Shown in pieces: positions 32,942 through 41,572 of a DNA stretch of 59,665 nucleotides (position 1 is the first letter of the stretch; each line of letters starts with the position of its first letter). The notes beneath the pieces were generated by a model. That model made no database searches. It saw only the letters and a program-made list of their open reading frames with translations, and was not told the origin of the DNA. Source of the DNA: Faecousia sp. (GTDB lineage Bacteria > Bacillota > Clostridia > Oscillospirales > Oscillospiraceae); NCBI GenBank assembly GCA_029257715.1, contig JARIAT010000074.1, forward strand, positions 1-59,665. Reading direction: 5' to 3'. Both the position numbers and the translations under genes were made by a program.

Positions 32942-32970
32942 GTATATTTGGCAAATCCGGGAAAATACTA
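32942..32970 (+). promoter_or_regulatory. Possible sigma-G-type promoter of spoVT
   Basis: GTATA at 32942-32946, 17 bp, AATACTA at 32964-32970. This fits the forespore sigma-F/sigma-G pattern (-35 GnATA, -10 CATACTA with 17-18 spacing). In Bacillus, spoVT is sigma-G controlled. No good sigma-A box is seen here. Confidence 0.5.
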
Positions 32971-33004
32971 ACTGCACAGGAAAAACAAGGAGGACTTTAA
33001 ATCG

Positions 33005-33547
33005 ATGAAAGCAACTGGTATTGTCCGGCGGGTTGACAGTCTCGGCCGGGTCGTCATCCCGAAGGAAATCCGCCATACCCTGCGGATCAAAGAAGGTGCT
33101 CCACTGGAAATTTATACTGATCGGGATGGCAGCGTTACCTTTCGGAAATATTCCCCTCTGGGGGAGCTTCAGGATTTTTCTGAGCAGATCTGCGATGCCA
33201 TCCGCGCAACCACCGGAACGATTACCGCCATCACCGACCGGGATGCCGTGATTGCCCTCTCCGGTGCGCACCGCCGGGATTTCATCGACCGGCCCTGCTC
33301 CCGAGAGTTGGATCTTCTGATGGAGCAGCGCAAATTTTACTGTTTACAGCCTGACACCCCAAAAATTCCCCTGTCTGAGCTTTCAGACAAGCTTCATATC
33401 GCAATGATGGCCCCCATCATCAGCCAGGGGGATCTCATCGGAAGTCTCGTCACCCTGCAAGAAACCGAAAACTTCCAAACAACTCCCAGCCACGAGCTGA
33501 TGCTGAAAACAGTCGCCGACTTTCTGGGCCGTCAGATGGAATCGTAA
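33005..33547 (+). CDS. spoVT: Stage V sporulation protein T (AbrB-GAF regulator)
   Basis: 180 residues, the family length. DNA-binding regulator of late forespore genes. N-terminal AbrB/SpoVT swapped-hairpin domain (MKATGIVRRVDSLGRVVIPK, EIRHTLRIKEGAPLEIY) and a GAF domain from about residue 60 to 175 (ITDRDAVIALSG, MMAPIISQGDLIGSLVTLQE). Good ribosome site (AAGGAGGA). Preceded by a sigma-G-like promoter. Its presence with SpoIIE supports a spore-forming or recently spore-forming lineage. Confidence 0.93.
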   Translation: MKATGIVRRVDSLGRVVIPKEIRHTLRIKEGAPLEIYTDRDGSVTFRKYSPLGELQDFSEQICDAIRATTGTITAITDRDAVIALSGAHRRDFIDRPCSRELDLLMEQRKFYCLQPDTPKIPLSELSDKLHIAMMAPIISQGDLIGSLVTLQETENFQTTPSHELMLKTVADFLGRQMES

Positions 33548-33557
33548 CCCTGTCATT

Positions 33558-33595
33558 CCTGCCGCCGAACCATTGTTTTGCGGCAGGATTCTTTT
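33558..33595 (+). terminator. Terminator of spoVT
   Basis: CCTGCCGC/GCGGCAGG stem and ATTCTTTTTAT tail. Confidence 0.75.
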
Positions 33596-33652
33596 TATGG
33601 GGTATGGTTTTCCAAATTTCCGGCGACAATTCCTCCTAAAGGAGGCATCTTC

Positions 33653-34321
33653 ATGGCAGTACGAACGATTCTATTTTTTCTCATCCTCATCGCAATCATT
33701 CGACTCATGGGCAAACGGCAGGTGGGACAGATGGCCCCATCGGAATTTGTGGTAGCCATGCTGATCGCAAATCTTGCGGTCATTCCCATTGAAAATTCCG
33801 ATTTTTCCATTTGGTCCGGTCTTTTGCCCATGGTACTGGTACTCGCCGCCGAGCGAATCCTGAGCATCCTATCCTATCGAAGCATCCGGCTGCGGCGGCT
33901 TCTATGCGGCAAACCGGTGGTTCTTGTGGAAAACGGAAAACCCATTTTGCGGAATCTCCGCCGTACCCGGGTCAATCTGGACGAACTCAGCGGTCAGATC
34001 CGCCAGCAGGGTATTCTGGAGCTGAGTCAGGTGCAATATGCAATTCTAGAAACAAACGGCTGTCTGGCCGTCATCCCCTTTCCCCATTTTTCCCCTGCCT
34101 CCGCACGGGATGCAGGCATTGAGGCCTCTGCGCAGGAGCTTCCGTACACAGTCATCTCCGAGGGACATCTTTTGGAAGAAAATCTGATTCTCGCCGGAAA
34201 ATCCAAGCTTTGGCTGGAGGACTATCTCCGTGCCAAGGGCTGTACCCAGAATCAGGTTCTTCTTCTGACTGTCACCCAGAGCGGCAAAACTGCCCTCCTG
34301 CTCCACGAGCAGTGCTCCTAG
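33653..34321 (+). CDS. DUF421 membrane protein, YetF family
   Basis: 222 residues. Three N-terminal membrane helices (RTILFFLILIAIIRLMGKRQ, FVVAMLIANLAVIP, LPMVLVLAAERILSIL) followed by a cytosolic domain (GKPVVLVENGKPILRNLRR and LDELSGQIRQQGI), the YetF/YcaP layout. The molecular function is not established; several Firmicutes homologues are linked to spores. It follows spoVT and converges on spoIIE, overlapping its stop by 4 bases. The start follows AAAGGAGG. Confidence 0.87.
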   Translation: MAVRTILFFLILIAIIRLMGKRQVGQMAPSEFVVAMLIANLAVIPIENSDFSIWSGLLPMVLVLAAERILSILSYRSIRLRRLLCGKPVVLVENGKPILRNLRRTRVNLDELSGQIRQQGILELSQVQYAILETNGCLAVIPFPHFSPASARDAGIEASAQELPYTVISEGHLLEENLILAGKSKLWLEDYLRAKGCTQNQVLLLTVTQSGKTALLLHEQCS

Positions 34322-36219
34322 GCCGGCATCAGATGCACCACCGCCACCGTTGCGTCATCCTTTCCGGAGCTGTGTTCCACCAGGCTTGCCGCCAGCTCCC
34401 CGACCGGTACATTCTTGTCGGGATACTGCAAAAGCTGCCCATCCTCGATTCCGTCGCTCCGAAGAATCAGCGTCTCCCCCCGATTCAGCGCCACATGCTC
34501 CGCTGTCTCCCGGCATTGTCTGGAAACTCCCGGCGGCGGCATGGCATCCCCCAACCGCCGCAGCTGGCCTCCCTGAATCAGCCAGGAACTGGCTCCGCCC
34601 CATTTGTAAAGAACCCCTCTGCCTGTGTCCAGATAAATTTGCAGCAGATCCACGGTTGTACAGCCGCTGCTTTCCCGCAGAATCGACAGAGAATTGAAAC
34701 TTCTTAGGGCATATTCCGCCGCAATTCCTGCACTCAGCATCTGCTGAAGCAGCGTCACTGCCTCGCGGCTCTCCCGTCGAGCCGCCTCTCCCGTCCCCAT
34801 CCCGTCACATAGCAGGACAAAATATTGATTCCCCGTACCGGGGAAGGAGACGCACCTGTCTCCGTTAACATCCCCCGCACATCGGGCAGACACTGCCACC
34901 TCCGGCTGAAACCGATTCGGGCGGACATCTCTTCGTGTCGCCAGATCGTCTGACACCCCCTGTAAAAATTCCGCAAGAAACGCATATTGCTCCCTGGTTG
35001 CCCCACGATAATCCAGCAGACGATTTCGATCCCCCTGAATTCTGCGCAGCTGCTCCTGCCCCCGCCGCAGCGCACCCAGAAGACGAGTCGGTTTTCTGCA
35101 TCCCACGGGAAGATCCTCCTCCCCCAGACCGGGCTGATGCAGAATTTCCGGATGAAGCTGCTCCGCACCGACCCGTGCCCGACAGTTTCTACGTTCCGGG
35201 CAGGAGTCGCAGGCCTCGCCGCAAGCTCTCAGAATCAGGGCATTTTCGTCAATTTGTGGGTCTTGAACACTGTAAAGCGACTGCTCCATCTGGTGCAGCG
35301 CCAGTGCCATCCGCTCCAGACGCACCTGCGCCGCAGCTGCCTCTCCGGCATGAATCTTTACCTCCATCGGTTTGGCAATTTCAGGGTATACCCCTGCCAG
35401 CGCACCGCCCAGAAGCAGCGCCGGAAGCGGACAGATCTCCCAGTTTCCTCCCAATGCCGCCATCATCAGATAGCCAACGCCCGGACTCAGACACCCCCAC
35501 CAGACAGACCCTCCGGGAATTTTCCGCAGGCACCATCCCAGGCACATGGCTCCTGTCATTTTGACCCGAGTAATGCCGGACAAATCCAGTGCAAGTCCTG
35601 CCAATACCGCCGCAGGAAAGGAACCCACTGCCGTCAAAAGTCCGGCTGCCGCATATCCGAATCCCAGATAACGTGTCGGACGGATCTGCGCAAGGGCCAG
35701 CACTCCGAACGCCTGAACCGCCCATTTGCTCCACCCATTTTTCTGTCTCTGCCACTGGTAAAACACCGCTGCCGAGCCGGCTGCTGCGGCAATACGCATC
35801 AAATATGTCTTGATCGGGGTCAGATCTGCGAAAAACACCTGATACACAACGCCCGTTGCCGCCACCACCAGTGCCGCCACGGATGATGCCATCAGCGTCG
35901 GCCGCCGATATCCCGTTCCGCACAGTGCCGCAAGCAGCAGCCCTGCCCCCATCCATACAGTTCCCTGAATGCCAGCCATCCCCCAGAACAGCAGATAGCC
36001 CATTGCGCCGCCCAGAGCCATCAAAGCCGACAGAATTCCCGGCGGCACCGCGCACAGAAGCCCCAGGGCCAGCGGCTGAAAATCTCCGTCCAGTGCCGCA
36101 GCTGACAAAATAAGCCCTACCAGAAGGCTTCCTGCCCCCTGAAGCAATTGGTCTTTGCGCAGAGGCAATGCCCGAAGCTGCTGATTCCATGTATTGTCCG
36201 TTTTCCAGTTGACCATCAT
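34318..36219 (-). CDS. spoIIE: Stage II sporulation protein E-type phosphatase
   Basis: 633 residues from the ATG-ATG pair at 36219; a longer open frame exists but starts among unlikely sequence. About ten membrane helices in the first ~290 residues, a cysteine-bearing linker (EACDSCPERRNCRARVG), then a PP2C phosphatase domain in the last ~210: VLLCDGMGTGEAARRESREA, SGCTTVDLLQIYLDTGRG, ILRSDGIEDG. This is the SpoIIE layout. SpoIIE dephosphorylates SpoIIAA to release sigma-F in the forespore. The exact start is uncertain: the nearest ribosome-like site is GGTGAATGG. Confidence 0.88.
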   Translation of the reverse strand: MMVNWKTDNTWNQQLRALPLRKDQLLQGAGSLLVGLILSAAALDGDFQPLALGLLCAVPPGILSALMALGGAMGYLLFWGMAGIQGTVWMGAGLLLAALCGTGYRRPTLMASSVAALVVAATGVVYQVFFADLTPIKTYLMRIAAAAGSAAVFYQWQRQKNGWSKWAVQAFGVLALAQIRPTRYLGFGYAAAGLLTAVGSFPAAVLAGLALDLSGITRVKMTGAMCLGWCLRKIPGGSVWWGCLSPGVGYLMMAALGGNWEICPLPALLLGGALAGVYPEIAKPMEVKIHAGEAAAAQVRLERMALALHQMEQSLYSVQDPQIDENALILRACGEACDSCPERRNCRARVGAEQLHPEILHQPGLGEEDLPVGCRKPTRLLGALRRGQEQLRRIQGDRNRLLDYRGATREQYAFLAEFLQGVSDDLATRRDVRPNRFQPEVAVSARCAGDVNGDRCVSFPGTGNQYFVLLCDGMGTGEAARRESREAVTLLQQMLSAGIAAEYALRSFNSLSILRESSGCTTVDLLQIYLDTGRGVLYKWGGASSWLIQGGQLRRLGDAMPPPGVSRQCRETAEHVALNRGETLILRSDGIEDGQLLQYPDKNVPVGELAASLVEHSSGKDDATVAVVHLMPA

Positions 36220-36374
36220 CCATTCACCACAGCCTTTCCCTTTTGTGTATGAAAATCCTATCATATCGGAAAACGCTTTGCTGTCGGAACAGTGTCCTGC
36301 GCAGAATATTCTTGCCTGCTGCCGATGGAGGATGTATAATGAATGTAAACATCCACGAAAGGGGGACAATCCCC

Positions 36375-36968
36375 ATGGGTACCGAATACGAAATCAAATT
36401 CCGTGCCGATGCTTCCCGGATTCAGCGGATATCTGACGCTTATCCCGGCGGCTGGCGCAGAATCCCCATGAAAACCACTTATTATGATACGCCCTGCGGC
36501 GCACTCTCCGCCCGAAAATGGACACTGCGCCACCGCATGGAGGGCGATGTACATATCTGCACCCTGAAAACTCCGGCCGATGGCTGCGCCCGGCAGGAAA
36601 CCGAGGTCGAGTGCGCGGATATTTTGCAGGCGATTCCCCGTCTGGCCGAGCAGTCCGGCATGGCACAGCTGCTGGAGCTGACAAAGTCCGGTGTCATCGT
36701 ATCCTGCGGCGCAGAATTCCTGCGGCTGGCAAAATTCATGGATATGGACGGCTGTATCGGTGAACTGGCCCTCGATCAGGGGGTTCTGCGCAACGGCAGC
36801 CGAGAACTTCCCTTTGCAGAGGTGGAGACGGAGCTGCGGGAAGGGTCACGGCAGTGCCTTGATCGGTTCGCTGCCGAACTGCAACGCCGCTTTCAATTAG
36901 AAATAGAACCCAGAAGCAAGTACCTTCGGGCCAGACTTCTGGGACAGGAGGATTCCCATGGCATTTGA
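36375..36968 (+). CDS. CYTH domain protein (inorganic/organic triphosphatase-like)
   Basis: 197 residues. The signature ExExK is at the N-terminus (TEYEIKFRA), followed by strands with TYYDTPCGALSARKWTLRHRM and ending with EIEPRSKYLRA, the tunnel-lining basic and acidic residues of CYTH proteins. These hydrolyse tripolyphosphate, thiamine triphosphate or related compounds with metal. The substrate is unknown. Start at the ATG after AAAGGGGG. It overlaps the exonuclease gene by 11 bases, indicating coupling. Confidence 0.82.
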   Translation: MGTEYEIKFRADASRIQRISDAYPGGWRRIPMKTTYYDTPCGALSARKWTLRHRMEGDVHICTLKTPADGCARQETEVECADILQAIPRLAEQSGMAQLLELTKSGVIVSCGAEFLRLAKFMDMDGCIGELALDQGVLRNGSRELPFAEVETELREGSRQCLDRFAAELQRRFQLEIEPRSKYLRARLLGQEDSHGI

Positions 36969-37644
36969 ATCACTTTTTTCTTCCTATGACCGTCTTCTGC
37001 TGATGGATACGGAGACAACCGGTCTGGATTTTGCAAGAGATGAGATTATCGAATTTTCTGCCGTTGCCGTAGATCAGGTGGACGGAAGTGCAAAAGTCAC
37101 CCTCGAATACGATCAGCTGGTTTCCCTCAGTCCCGGTGGATTTGTTCCACCCAAAATTCAGCAGCTCACAGGAATCTCCACACAGGATCTGCGAGAGCGT
37201 GGGATTCCCAAAACCAGAGTCTGCCGGGATTTTGCCGAAATGCTTCAGGGAAGAACCCTGCTGCTGGCATACAATGCCCACTTTGACCTGAGTTTTCTGT
37301 TCTATCTGCTGCTGCGAGACGGCGATCCTGCCATTTTAAAAGGAAAGGACAAGCTGGATCTTCTGACCGTCTATAAGGATCGGCACCCTTTCCCCCACAA
37401 GCTCTGCAATGCCATTGAGACATATCATCTGGGCGACAGGGTCTGCAATTCCCATCGGGCCATTGACGACGTTCTGGCAACTGTTGCCGTAATGGAGGCC
37501 ATGGAGTCGGAGAAGGCCGATCTTGACCGCTACATCAATCTTTTCGGCTATAACCCCAAATACGGCATCAGCGGCAAGGCCATCGGTTCCGTTACCTATA
37601 AGCCTCAGCCCTACGACCCCAAAGCCCCCCTCTACGAGCTGTAA
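36958..37644 (+). CDS. DnaQ-like 3'-5' exonuclease
   Basis: 228 residues. DEDDh exonuclease: LLLMDTETTGLDFARDEIIEF (Exo I), LLLAYNAHFDLSFLF (Exo II) and NSHRAIDDVLAT (Exo III with the histidine). This is the fold of the DNA polymerase III epsilon subunit and of stand-alone clostridial exonucleases. The C-terminal ~50 residues (FGYNPKYGISGKAIGSVTYKP) are outside the catalytic core. It is coupled with the CYTH gene upstream. The role (proofreading, RNA turnover or repair) cannot be decided. Confidence 0.88.
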   Translation: MAFESLFSSYDRLLLMDTETTGLDFARDEIIEFSAVAVDQVDGSAKVTLEYDQLVSLSPGGFVPPKIQQLTGISTQDLRERGIPKTRVCRDFAEMLQGRTLLLAYNAHFDLSFLFYLLLRDGDPAILKGKDKLDLLTVYKDRHPFPHKLCNAIETYHLGDRVCNSHRAIDDVLATVAVMEAMESEKADLDRYINLFGYNPKYGISGKAIGSVTYKPQPYDPKAPLYEL

Positions 37645-37760
37645 TCGGAACCCATCACACGCCCTCGCCATGTGCATGGATGCTGCGTTTGCAGGCTTTT
37701 GCTCTGGGTATGCAAATCATTTTTCTGCGGCCGGAGCATGGGGCTTTCGGATATAATGGC

Positions 37761-37792
37761 AAAGGACGCACCCGTCGGGTGCGTCCTTTTTC
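37761..37792 (+). terminator. Terminator of CYTH-exonuclease
   Basis: 13-bp stem AAAGGACGCACCC/GGGTGCGTCCTTT and TTTTTC tail. It may also close the leftward unit. Confidence 0.85.
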
Positions 37793-37806
37793 ACGTTATG
37801 AAATCT

Positions 37807-37977
37807 TTATGCGCGCCATTTGCTGCGCAGAATAAAATAGATAATTCCGACCCCAAGGCCCAGCCAGCGCAGAATCGGTCCCCACTGTGCGCCCCAGAAA
37901 TAACCTGCCGGAGTGGCCATCAGCAATAGCCCCAAGGCCAAAAATGCCGTAGCCCAGATCAGTTTTTCTTTTGTCAT
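37807..37977 (-). CDS. Small two-helix membrane protein (hypothetical)
   Basis: 56 residues: MTKEKLIWATAFLALGLLLM, then ATPAGYFWGAQWGPILRWLG, then LGVGIIYFILRSKWRA. Two hydrophobic segments are joined by a short aromatic loop, with a basic C-terminus. It has a strong ribosome site (GGAGGAG, 4 bases from the ATG) and a clean TAA. It lies downstream of proC and the DUF1292 gene on the same strand (33 bases after the DUF1292 stop), so likely the last gene of that operon. I recognise no family. Confidence 0.72.
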   Translation of the reverse strand: MTKEKLIWATAFLALGLLLMATPAGYFWGAQWGPILRWLGLGVGIIYFILRSKWRA

Positions 37978-38010
37978 CTTTCTCCTCCAGAGCTTCCGCC
38001 GGACTCCGGT

Positions 38011-38319
38011 TTACAGAGGCGCTGCCTTCGCAATCTCCTCCGGTGTATGGGTCGAAATATAGTTGATAAAGCCCTGCACCACCTTGCGGTCGTTTTCCCC
38101 CTCCAGAGGCATAATCTGGGTCAGATTGTCCGGACTGTATCGGCAGGCAGTCAGCCGAACGGGAACAGGGCTGTCGAGATCATCGGGGGTATAGAGCATA
38201 TAATTCGCCTTCGTCTCCGGAGAAAAGAAGGTAAACAGAACGTGCATGGTCACGTCCCCCTCCGGGCCGTGCATCACGAAGGAAAAATCCTGCTCTTTGA
38301 TATTCTGATTGTCGCTCAT
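38011..38319 (-). CDS. DUF1292 domain protein
   Basis: 102 residues. Small acidic protein with FSFVMHGPEGDVTMHVLFTF, then YMLYTPDDLDSPVPVRLTA and LMPLEGENDRKVVQGFI-like elements of DUF1292, whose function is unknown. Starts in an ATGA overlap with the proC stop. Operon proC-DUF1292-small membrane protein. Confidence 0.75.
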   Translation of the reverse strand: MSDNQNIKEQDFSFVMHGPEGDVTMHVLFTFFSPETKANYMLYTPDDLDSPVPVRLTACRYSPDNLTQIMPLEGENDRKVVQGFINYISTHTPEEIAKAAPL

Positions 38320-39116
38320 TTGATAAACTCCTTATTTTTTTCATATGCCGCAATCACGGCCTCCATCACTGCGCTGCGCAGACCGCCCTGCTCCAGTGCC
38401 CGAACCCCCTGGATGGTGGATCCCCCGGGCGAGCAGACATTATCCTTGAGCACCGCACTGGGCATTTCCGTCTCCTGAAGATATTTAGCCGTCCCCAGCA
38501 GCATCTGCGCGGCATATTCCCGTGCCTTTTTGCGGGGAAGACCGCAGGCAACGCCGCCGTCTGCCAGTGCCTCTGCAAACAGACACGCAAAGGCAGGGCC
38601 GCAGCCTGCCACCGCAGAGCCTGCATCCATCAGATGCTCCGGCAGGGGATCGAGTGTACCGGTTGCGGACATGGCCGTCAAAAATTCCGACAGATCCTCT
38701 GCGCTTACACGGTCATTGGCATCGTAGAGGGTAATTCCCTCCCCCACCTGAACACTGAGATTCGGCATAATCCGGATCACCGGATATCCGCCGCCCATCA
38801 TATCGGCAATGTTCTGCATCGTAATGCCCGCCGCCATTGTCACAATAATGGCATCGGTACGGATCTCCAGCTGAGGCCGGATCTCCCGCAGCACCTGCTC
38901 CAGCATCTGGGGCTTAACCCCCAGAACCACAAATTTTGCGCTCCGCGCGATTGTTTCGTTGTCCGAAGCCTCGACCCCGCAGCGCTGGGCAAATGCCTCT
39001 GCATGGGCCGTCTGACCGGCGGAAACCAGAATTTCTCTGGGATGAACCAGCTTGGAAACCGCCGATGCCACCGCACCGCCCATATTTCCAACGCCGATAA
39101 AGCCGAATTTAACCAT
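38316..39116 (-). CDS. proC: Pyrroline-5-carboxylate reductase
   Basis: 266 residues. Reduces pyrroline-5-carboxylate to proline with NAD(P)H, the last proline synthesis step. N-terminal Rossmann motif FGFIGVGNMGGAVASAV, KFVVLGVKPQMLEQVL, VVTMAAGIT and the C-terminal family signature (DNVCSPGGSTIQGVRALE). The start follows GGAGGT; the upstream extension of the frame has no ribosome site. Confidence 0.94.
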   Translation of the reverse strand: MVKFGFIGVGNMGGAVASAVSKLVHPREILVSAGQTAHAEAFAQRCGVEASDNETIARSAKFVVLGVKPQMLEQVLREIRPQLEIRTDAIIVTMAAGITMQNIADMMGGGYPVIRIMPNLSVQVGEGITLYDANDRVSAEDLSEFLTAMSATGTLDPLPEHLMDAGSAVAGCGPAFACLFAEALADGGVACGLPRKKAREYAAQMLLGTAKYLQETEMPSAVLKDNVCSPGGSTIQGVRALEQGGLRSAVMEAVIAAYEKNKEFIK

Positions 39117-39141
39117 AACCAGACCTCCAATATTTTTTATT

Positions 39142-39170
39142 ATCATAGCAGTTACCGCCCCAAATTGCAA
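39142..39170 (-). promoter_or_regulatory. Sigma-A promoter of proC
   Basis: On the minus strand TTGCAA (39170-39165), 17 bp, TATGAT (39147-39142). Confidence 0.65.
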
Positions 39171-39179
39171 CGACTTCGG

Positions 39180-39208
39180 TTGAAAGGGGCCGAAAGCTGT
39201 GATATACT
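39180..39208 (+). promoter_or_regulatory. Sigma-A promoter of the aminotransferase gene
   Basis: TTGAAA at 39180-39185, 17 bp, TATACT at 39203-39208. It is back to back with the proC promoter, 9 bases apart. Confidence 0.65.
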
Positions 39209-39238
39209 GTGTTCAATCTTTTTGTGGAGGTAACTGCC

Positions 39239-40420
39239 ATGCTGAATCTGTCCATGTATACGCTCGGTTCTCGGCGCTCATGTATTCGGGAGCTGTTTGA
39301 ATATGGTCGGATGCGTCGGGAAATTGTCGGAGATGACCATGTTTTTGATTTCTCTCTGGGAAATCCCTCGATTCCTGCCCCAAAGGAAGTTCACTGTGCC
39401 ATTCGGGAATTGCTCGACACACAGTCCAGTCTGTATCTCCACGGCTATACTACTGCCGCGGGGGATCTGTCTTTACGACAGGCCATTGCCGATGATCTCA
39501 ACCGCCGATTCTCCGCCGCGGTTCGACCGCAGGATTTCTTTATCGGCTGCGGTGCTGCGCCGGAGCTTGTCAGCGTCATTCGGGCGCTGGCGGTTAAAAA
39601 TGCGGAATTTCTCGTGATTGCCCCGTTTTTCCCGGAATACCGTCCCTTTGTGGAAAACTGCGGCGGACAGCTGGTGGTCATTCCACCGGATATTCCGAAT
39701 TTTCAAATTGATTTGCAGGCCGTGGAATCCGCTTTGACCCCCCGTACCCAGGCGCTGATCCTGAATTCTCCGAATAATCCCTGCGGAACCGTCTATACCG
39801 AGCAGACCCTTCGGGCACTGGCAGCGATTCTGACGAAGAAATCCAGACTGTTCGGCCACCCCATTTACCTCATTTCCGATGAGCCTTACCGGGAGCTTGT
39901 CTATGACGGAAAAACCGTCCCTTTCCTGCCGAATATTTATTCCGATACCATCGTCTGCTACTCCTATTCCAAATCCCTCTCCCTGCCGGGAGAACGCATC
40001 GGCTATATCTGTGTTCCGCCCCAGACCAGTGAGCACGACGGTTTGCTTGCCGCCATCTCCGGTGCGGCCCGTTCCATCGGACACGTCTGTGCGCCGTCTA
40101 TGATGCAGAAGGTCATCCAAAAATGCGTGGATGTCCGACCGGATCTGCGCCCATATGATGAAAACCGCCACCTGCTGGCAGATGCGCTCAGATCTTTCGG
40201 ATACGAAATGGCAAGTCCTGACGGAGCATTCTATCTGTTTGTAAAAGCCCCAGGCGGTGACAGCGAGGCCTTCTCTGAAAAAGCAAAGGAACGGGATCTT
40301 CTCATTGTTCCGGGAACCGACTTCGGCTGCCGGGAATATTTCCGGCTGTGCTACTGTGTCGATCCGGATATGATCCGAAGAAGCCTGCCGATTTTCAAGG
40401 AACTGATCGAACAACCATAA
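39239..40420 (+). CDS. Pyridoxal phosphate-dependent aminotransferase (class I/II)
   Basis: 393 residues. Transfers amino groups between an amino acid and a 2-oxoacid. Fold type I markers: DFSLGNPSIPAP near the N-terminus, LNSPNNPCGTVYTEQ, LISDEPYRELVYDG and the PLP lysine in CYSYSKSLSLPGERIGY. The sequence resembles the aspartate/alanine aminotransferase group, but the substrate cannot be set. The start follows TGGAGG. It is monocistronic and closes with a hairpin. Confidence 0.9.
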   Translation: MLNLSMYTLGSRRSCIRELFEYGRMRREIVGDDHVFDFSLGNPSIPAPKEVHCAIRELLDTQSSLYLHGYTTAAGDLSLRQAIADDLNRRFSAAVRPQDFFIGCGAAPELVSVIRALAVKNAEFLVIAPFFPEYRPFVENCGGQLVVIPPDIPNFQIDLQAVESALTPRTQALILNSPNNPCGTVYTEQTLRALAAILTKKSRLFGHPIYLISDEPYRELVYDGKTVPFLPNIYSDTIVCYSYSKSLSLPGERIGYICVPPQTSEHDGLLAAISGAARSIGHVCAPSMMQKVIQKCVDVRPDLRPYDENRHLLADALRSFGYEMASPDGAFYLFVKAPGGDSEAFSEKAKERDLLIVPGTDFGCREYFRLCYCVDPDMIRRSLPIFKELIEQP

Positions 40421-40423
40421 AAA

Positions 40424-40460
40424 CTCCCCCGGATTCCTCAGAATCCGGGGGTCTTGTCAT
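40424..40460. terminator. Terminator between the aminotransferase and DHHW genes
   Basis: CCCCCGGATTC/GAATCCGGGGG stem (40426-40436 with 40441-40451) between convergent genes; it likely serves both. Confidence 0.82.
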
Positions 40461-41560
40461 TTCCTAAGGGTTCCGCTGGAATTCAGCACCAGCGACGAAT
40501 ACAGCATCAGCACATCCTGCCCTTCAAACGTCACCAGACGCTCCAGCATGGCCGGCGAAACATAGCGTGTGTCGATCAGCGTGATCTCCCCATAGGAGGC
40601 CGAAAGCCACGGTCCCAGAGACGAGCCGAAGGAATCCCGAAAGATCAGCAGTTTTTTCTGCGGGTCTGCATGGGGATTTTGCACTGTCTGTACTGCCATA
40701 TTTCCCGAAAGAAACAGCTCATAGGGATCCTTCGAGCGGATTTTCTCCAGATCATAAAGGCCGGCGGTTTTCCCCGTGTCCGCAGAGAAAACCGTCACAT
40801 CCTCCCATCCGGGAAAAGTGATATAACTGAGGGTGTCCGGCTTCATAGGCATCGCCGCCTGTCCGGCATAAACCCCGTAAAATTCGTCGGAAACCACTTG
40901 GGTCTGTATTTCCGTCAGCGGTGTAAAGCCCATGGCATCGCCAAGGGTCTGCACCACCTTCCCCAGTGCAGGCTGCTGCCAATGCGTATCGGTGCGGTAA
41001 TAATCGGAAAGCTCCAGCGAATCGGTCAGATCGATGTGGGTTGCCCACGGAAGGCGCTCCTGCATCCTGTGCATCAGACACCCATAATCCATCGACAGCA
41101 CCCCTGCCTGATCCGCCAGATAATACCCCTTATCCGGAACCATGGCAAAATAGATTTTTCCGCCGTTATCCTTGAGATAGCTCTCATAAAGCGCCTCAAA
41201 ACGGTCGGCGGCATACTCCACGGAATACTCGTCGAGGGGATAGTCCATCTTTGCGGCATATCCATCCGACAGGTAAATCCCATTATTATCCTTCTGCCCC
41301 AAAACATAGTAGGTAAACATCGCTTTGACCGTGCGCAGCGTATCCCGCAGGGGAAACTGATCCACCGCATAGTCCGCAAACGCCTCGGAAAATTTTCCGG
41401 AAAGCAGCATTTTCCCACTCAGCTGCGGCATCTGTGCCAACGGACGGCGCTCCGATTCTGAAACAGCTGCGGCAGGCTTGAACCATGCAAAGGCCGTCAA
41501 GCCGATCCATATGGCCGCCACAGCCAATAGGCTTGCAATGCGAATCCAGTTCTTTTTCAT
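40457..41560 (-). CDS. DHHW/AlgX-like secreted O-acetylation partner
   Basis: 367 residues. N-terminal signal/anchor helix (IASLLAVAAIWIGLTAFAWF), then an SGNH-like extracytoplasmic domain with ESERRPLAQMPQLSGK, DYYRTDTHWQQPALG (the DHHW-type motif with catalytic D and H) and LLIFRDSFGSSLGPWL carrying a serine. This family works with MBOAT proteins to O-acetylate an exported polysaccharide. It follows the MBOAT gene by 12 bases in the same operon. The acceptor glycan is unknown. Confidence 0.85.
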   Translation of the reverse strand: MKKNWIRIASLLAVAAIWIGLTAFAWFKPAAAVSESERRPLAQMPQLSGKMLLSGKFSEAFADYAVDQFPLRDTLRTVKAMFTYYVLGQKDNNGIYLSDGYAAKMDYPLDEYSVEYAADRFEALYESYLKDNGGKIYFAMVPDKGYYLADQAGVLSMDYGCLMHRMQERLPWATHIDLTDSLELSDYYRTDTHWQQPALGKVVQTLGDAMGFTPLTEIQTQVVSDEFYGVYAGQAAMPMKPDTLSYITFPGWEDVTVFSADTGKTAGLYDLEKIRSKDPYELFLSGNMAVQTVQNPHADPQKKLLIFRDSFGSSLGPWLSASYGEITLIDTRYVSPAMLERLVTFEGQDVLMLYSSLVLNSSGTLRK

Positions 41561-41572
41561 CTGGCTGCCTCC

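Noticed and set aside
37752..37757. TATAAT box before the terminator at 37761
   Set aside because: No -35 element at the right distance and the hairpin follows at once, so a promoter is not supported.
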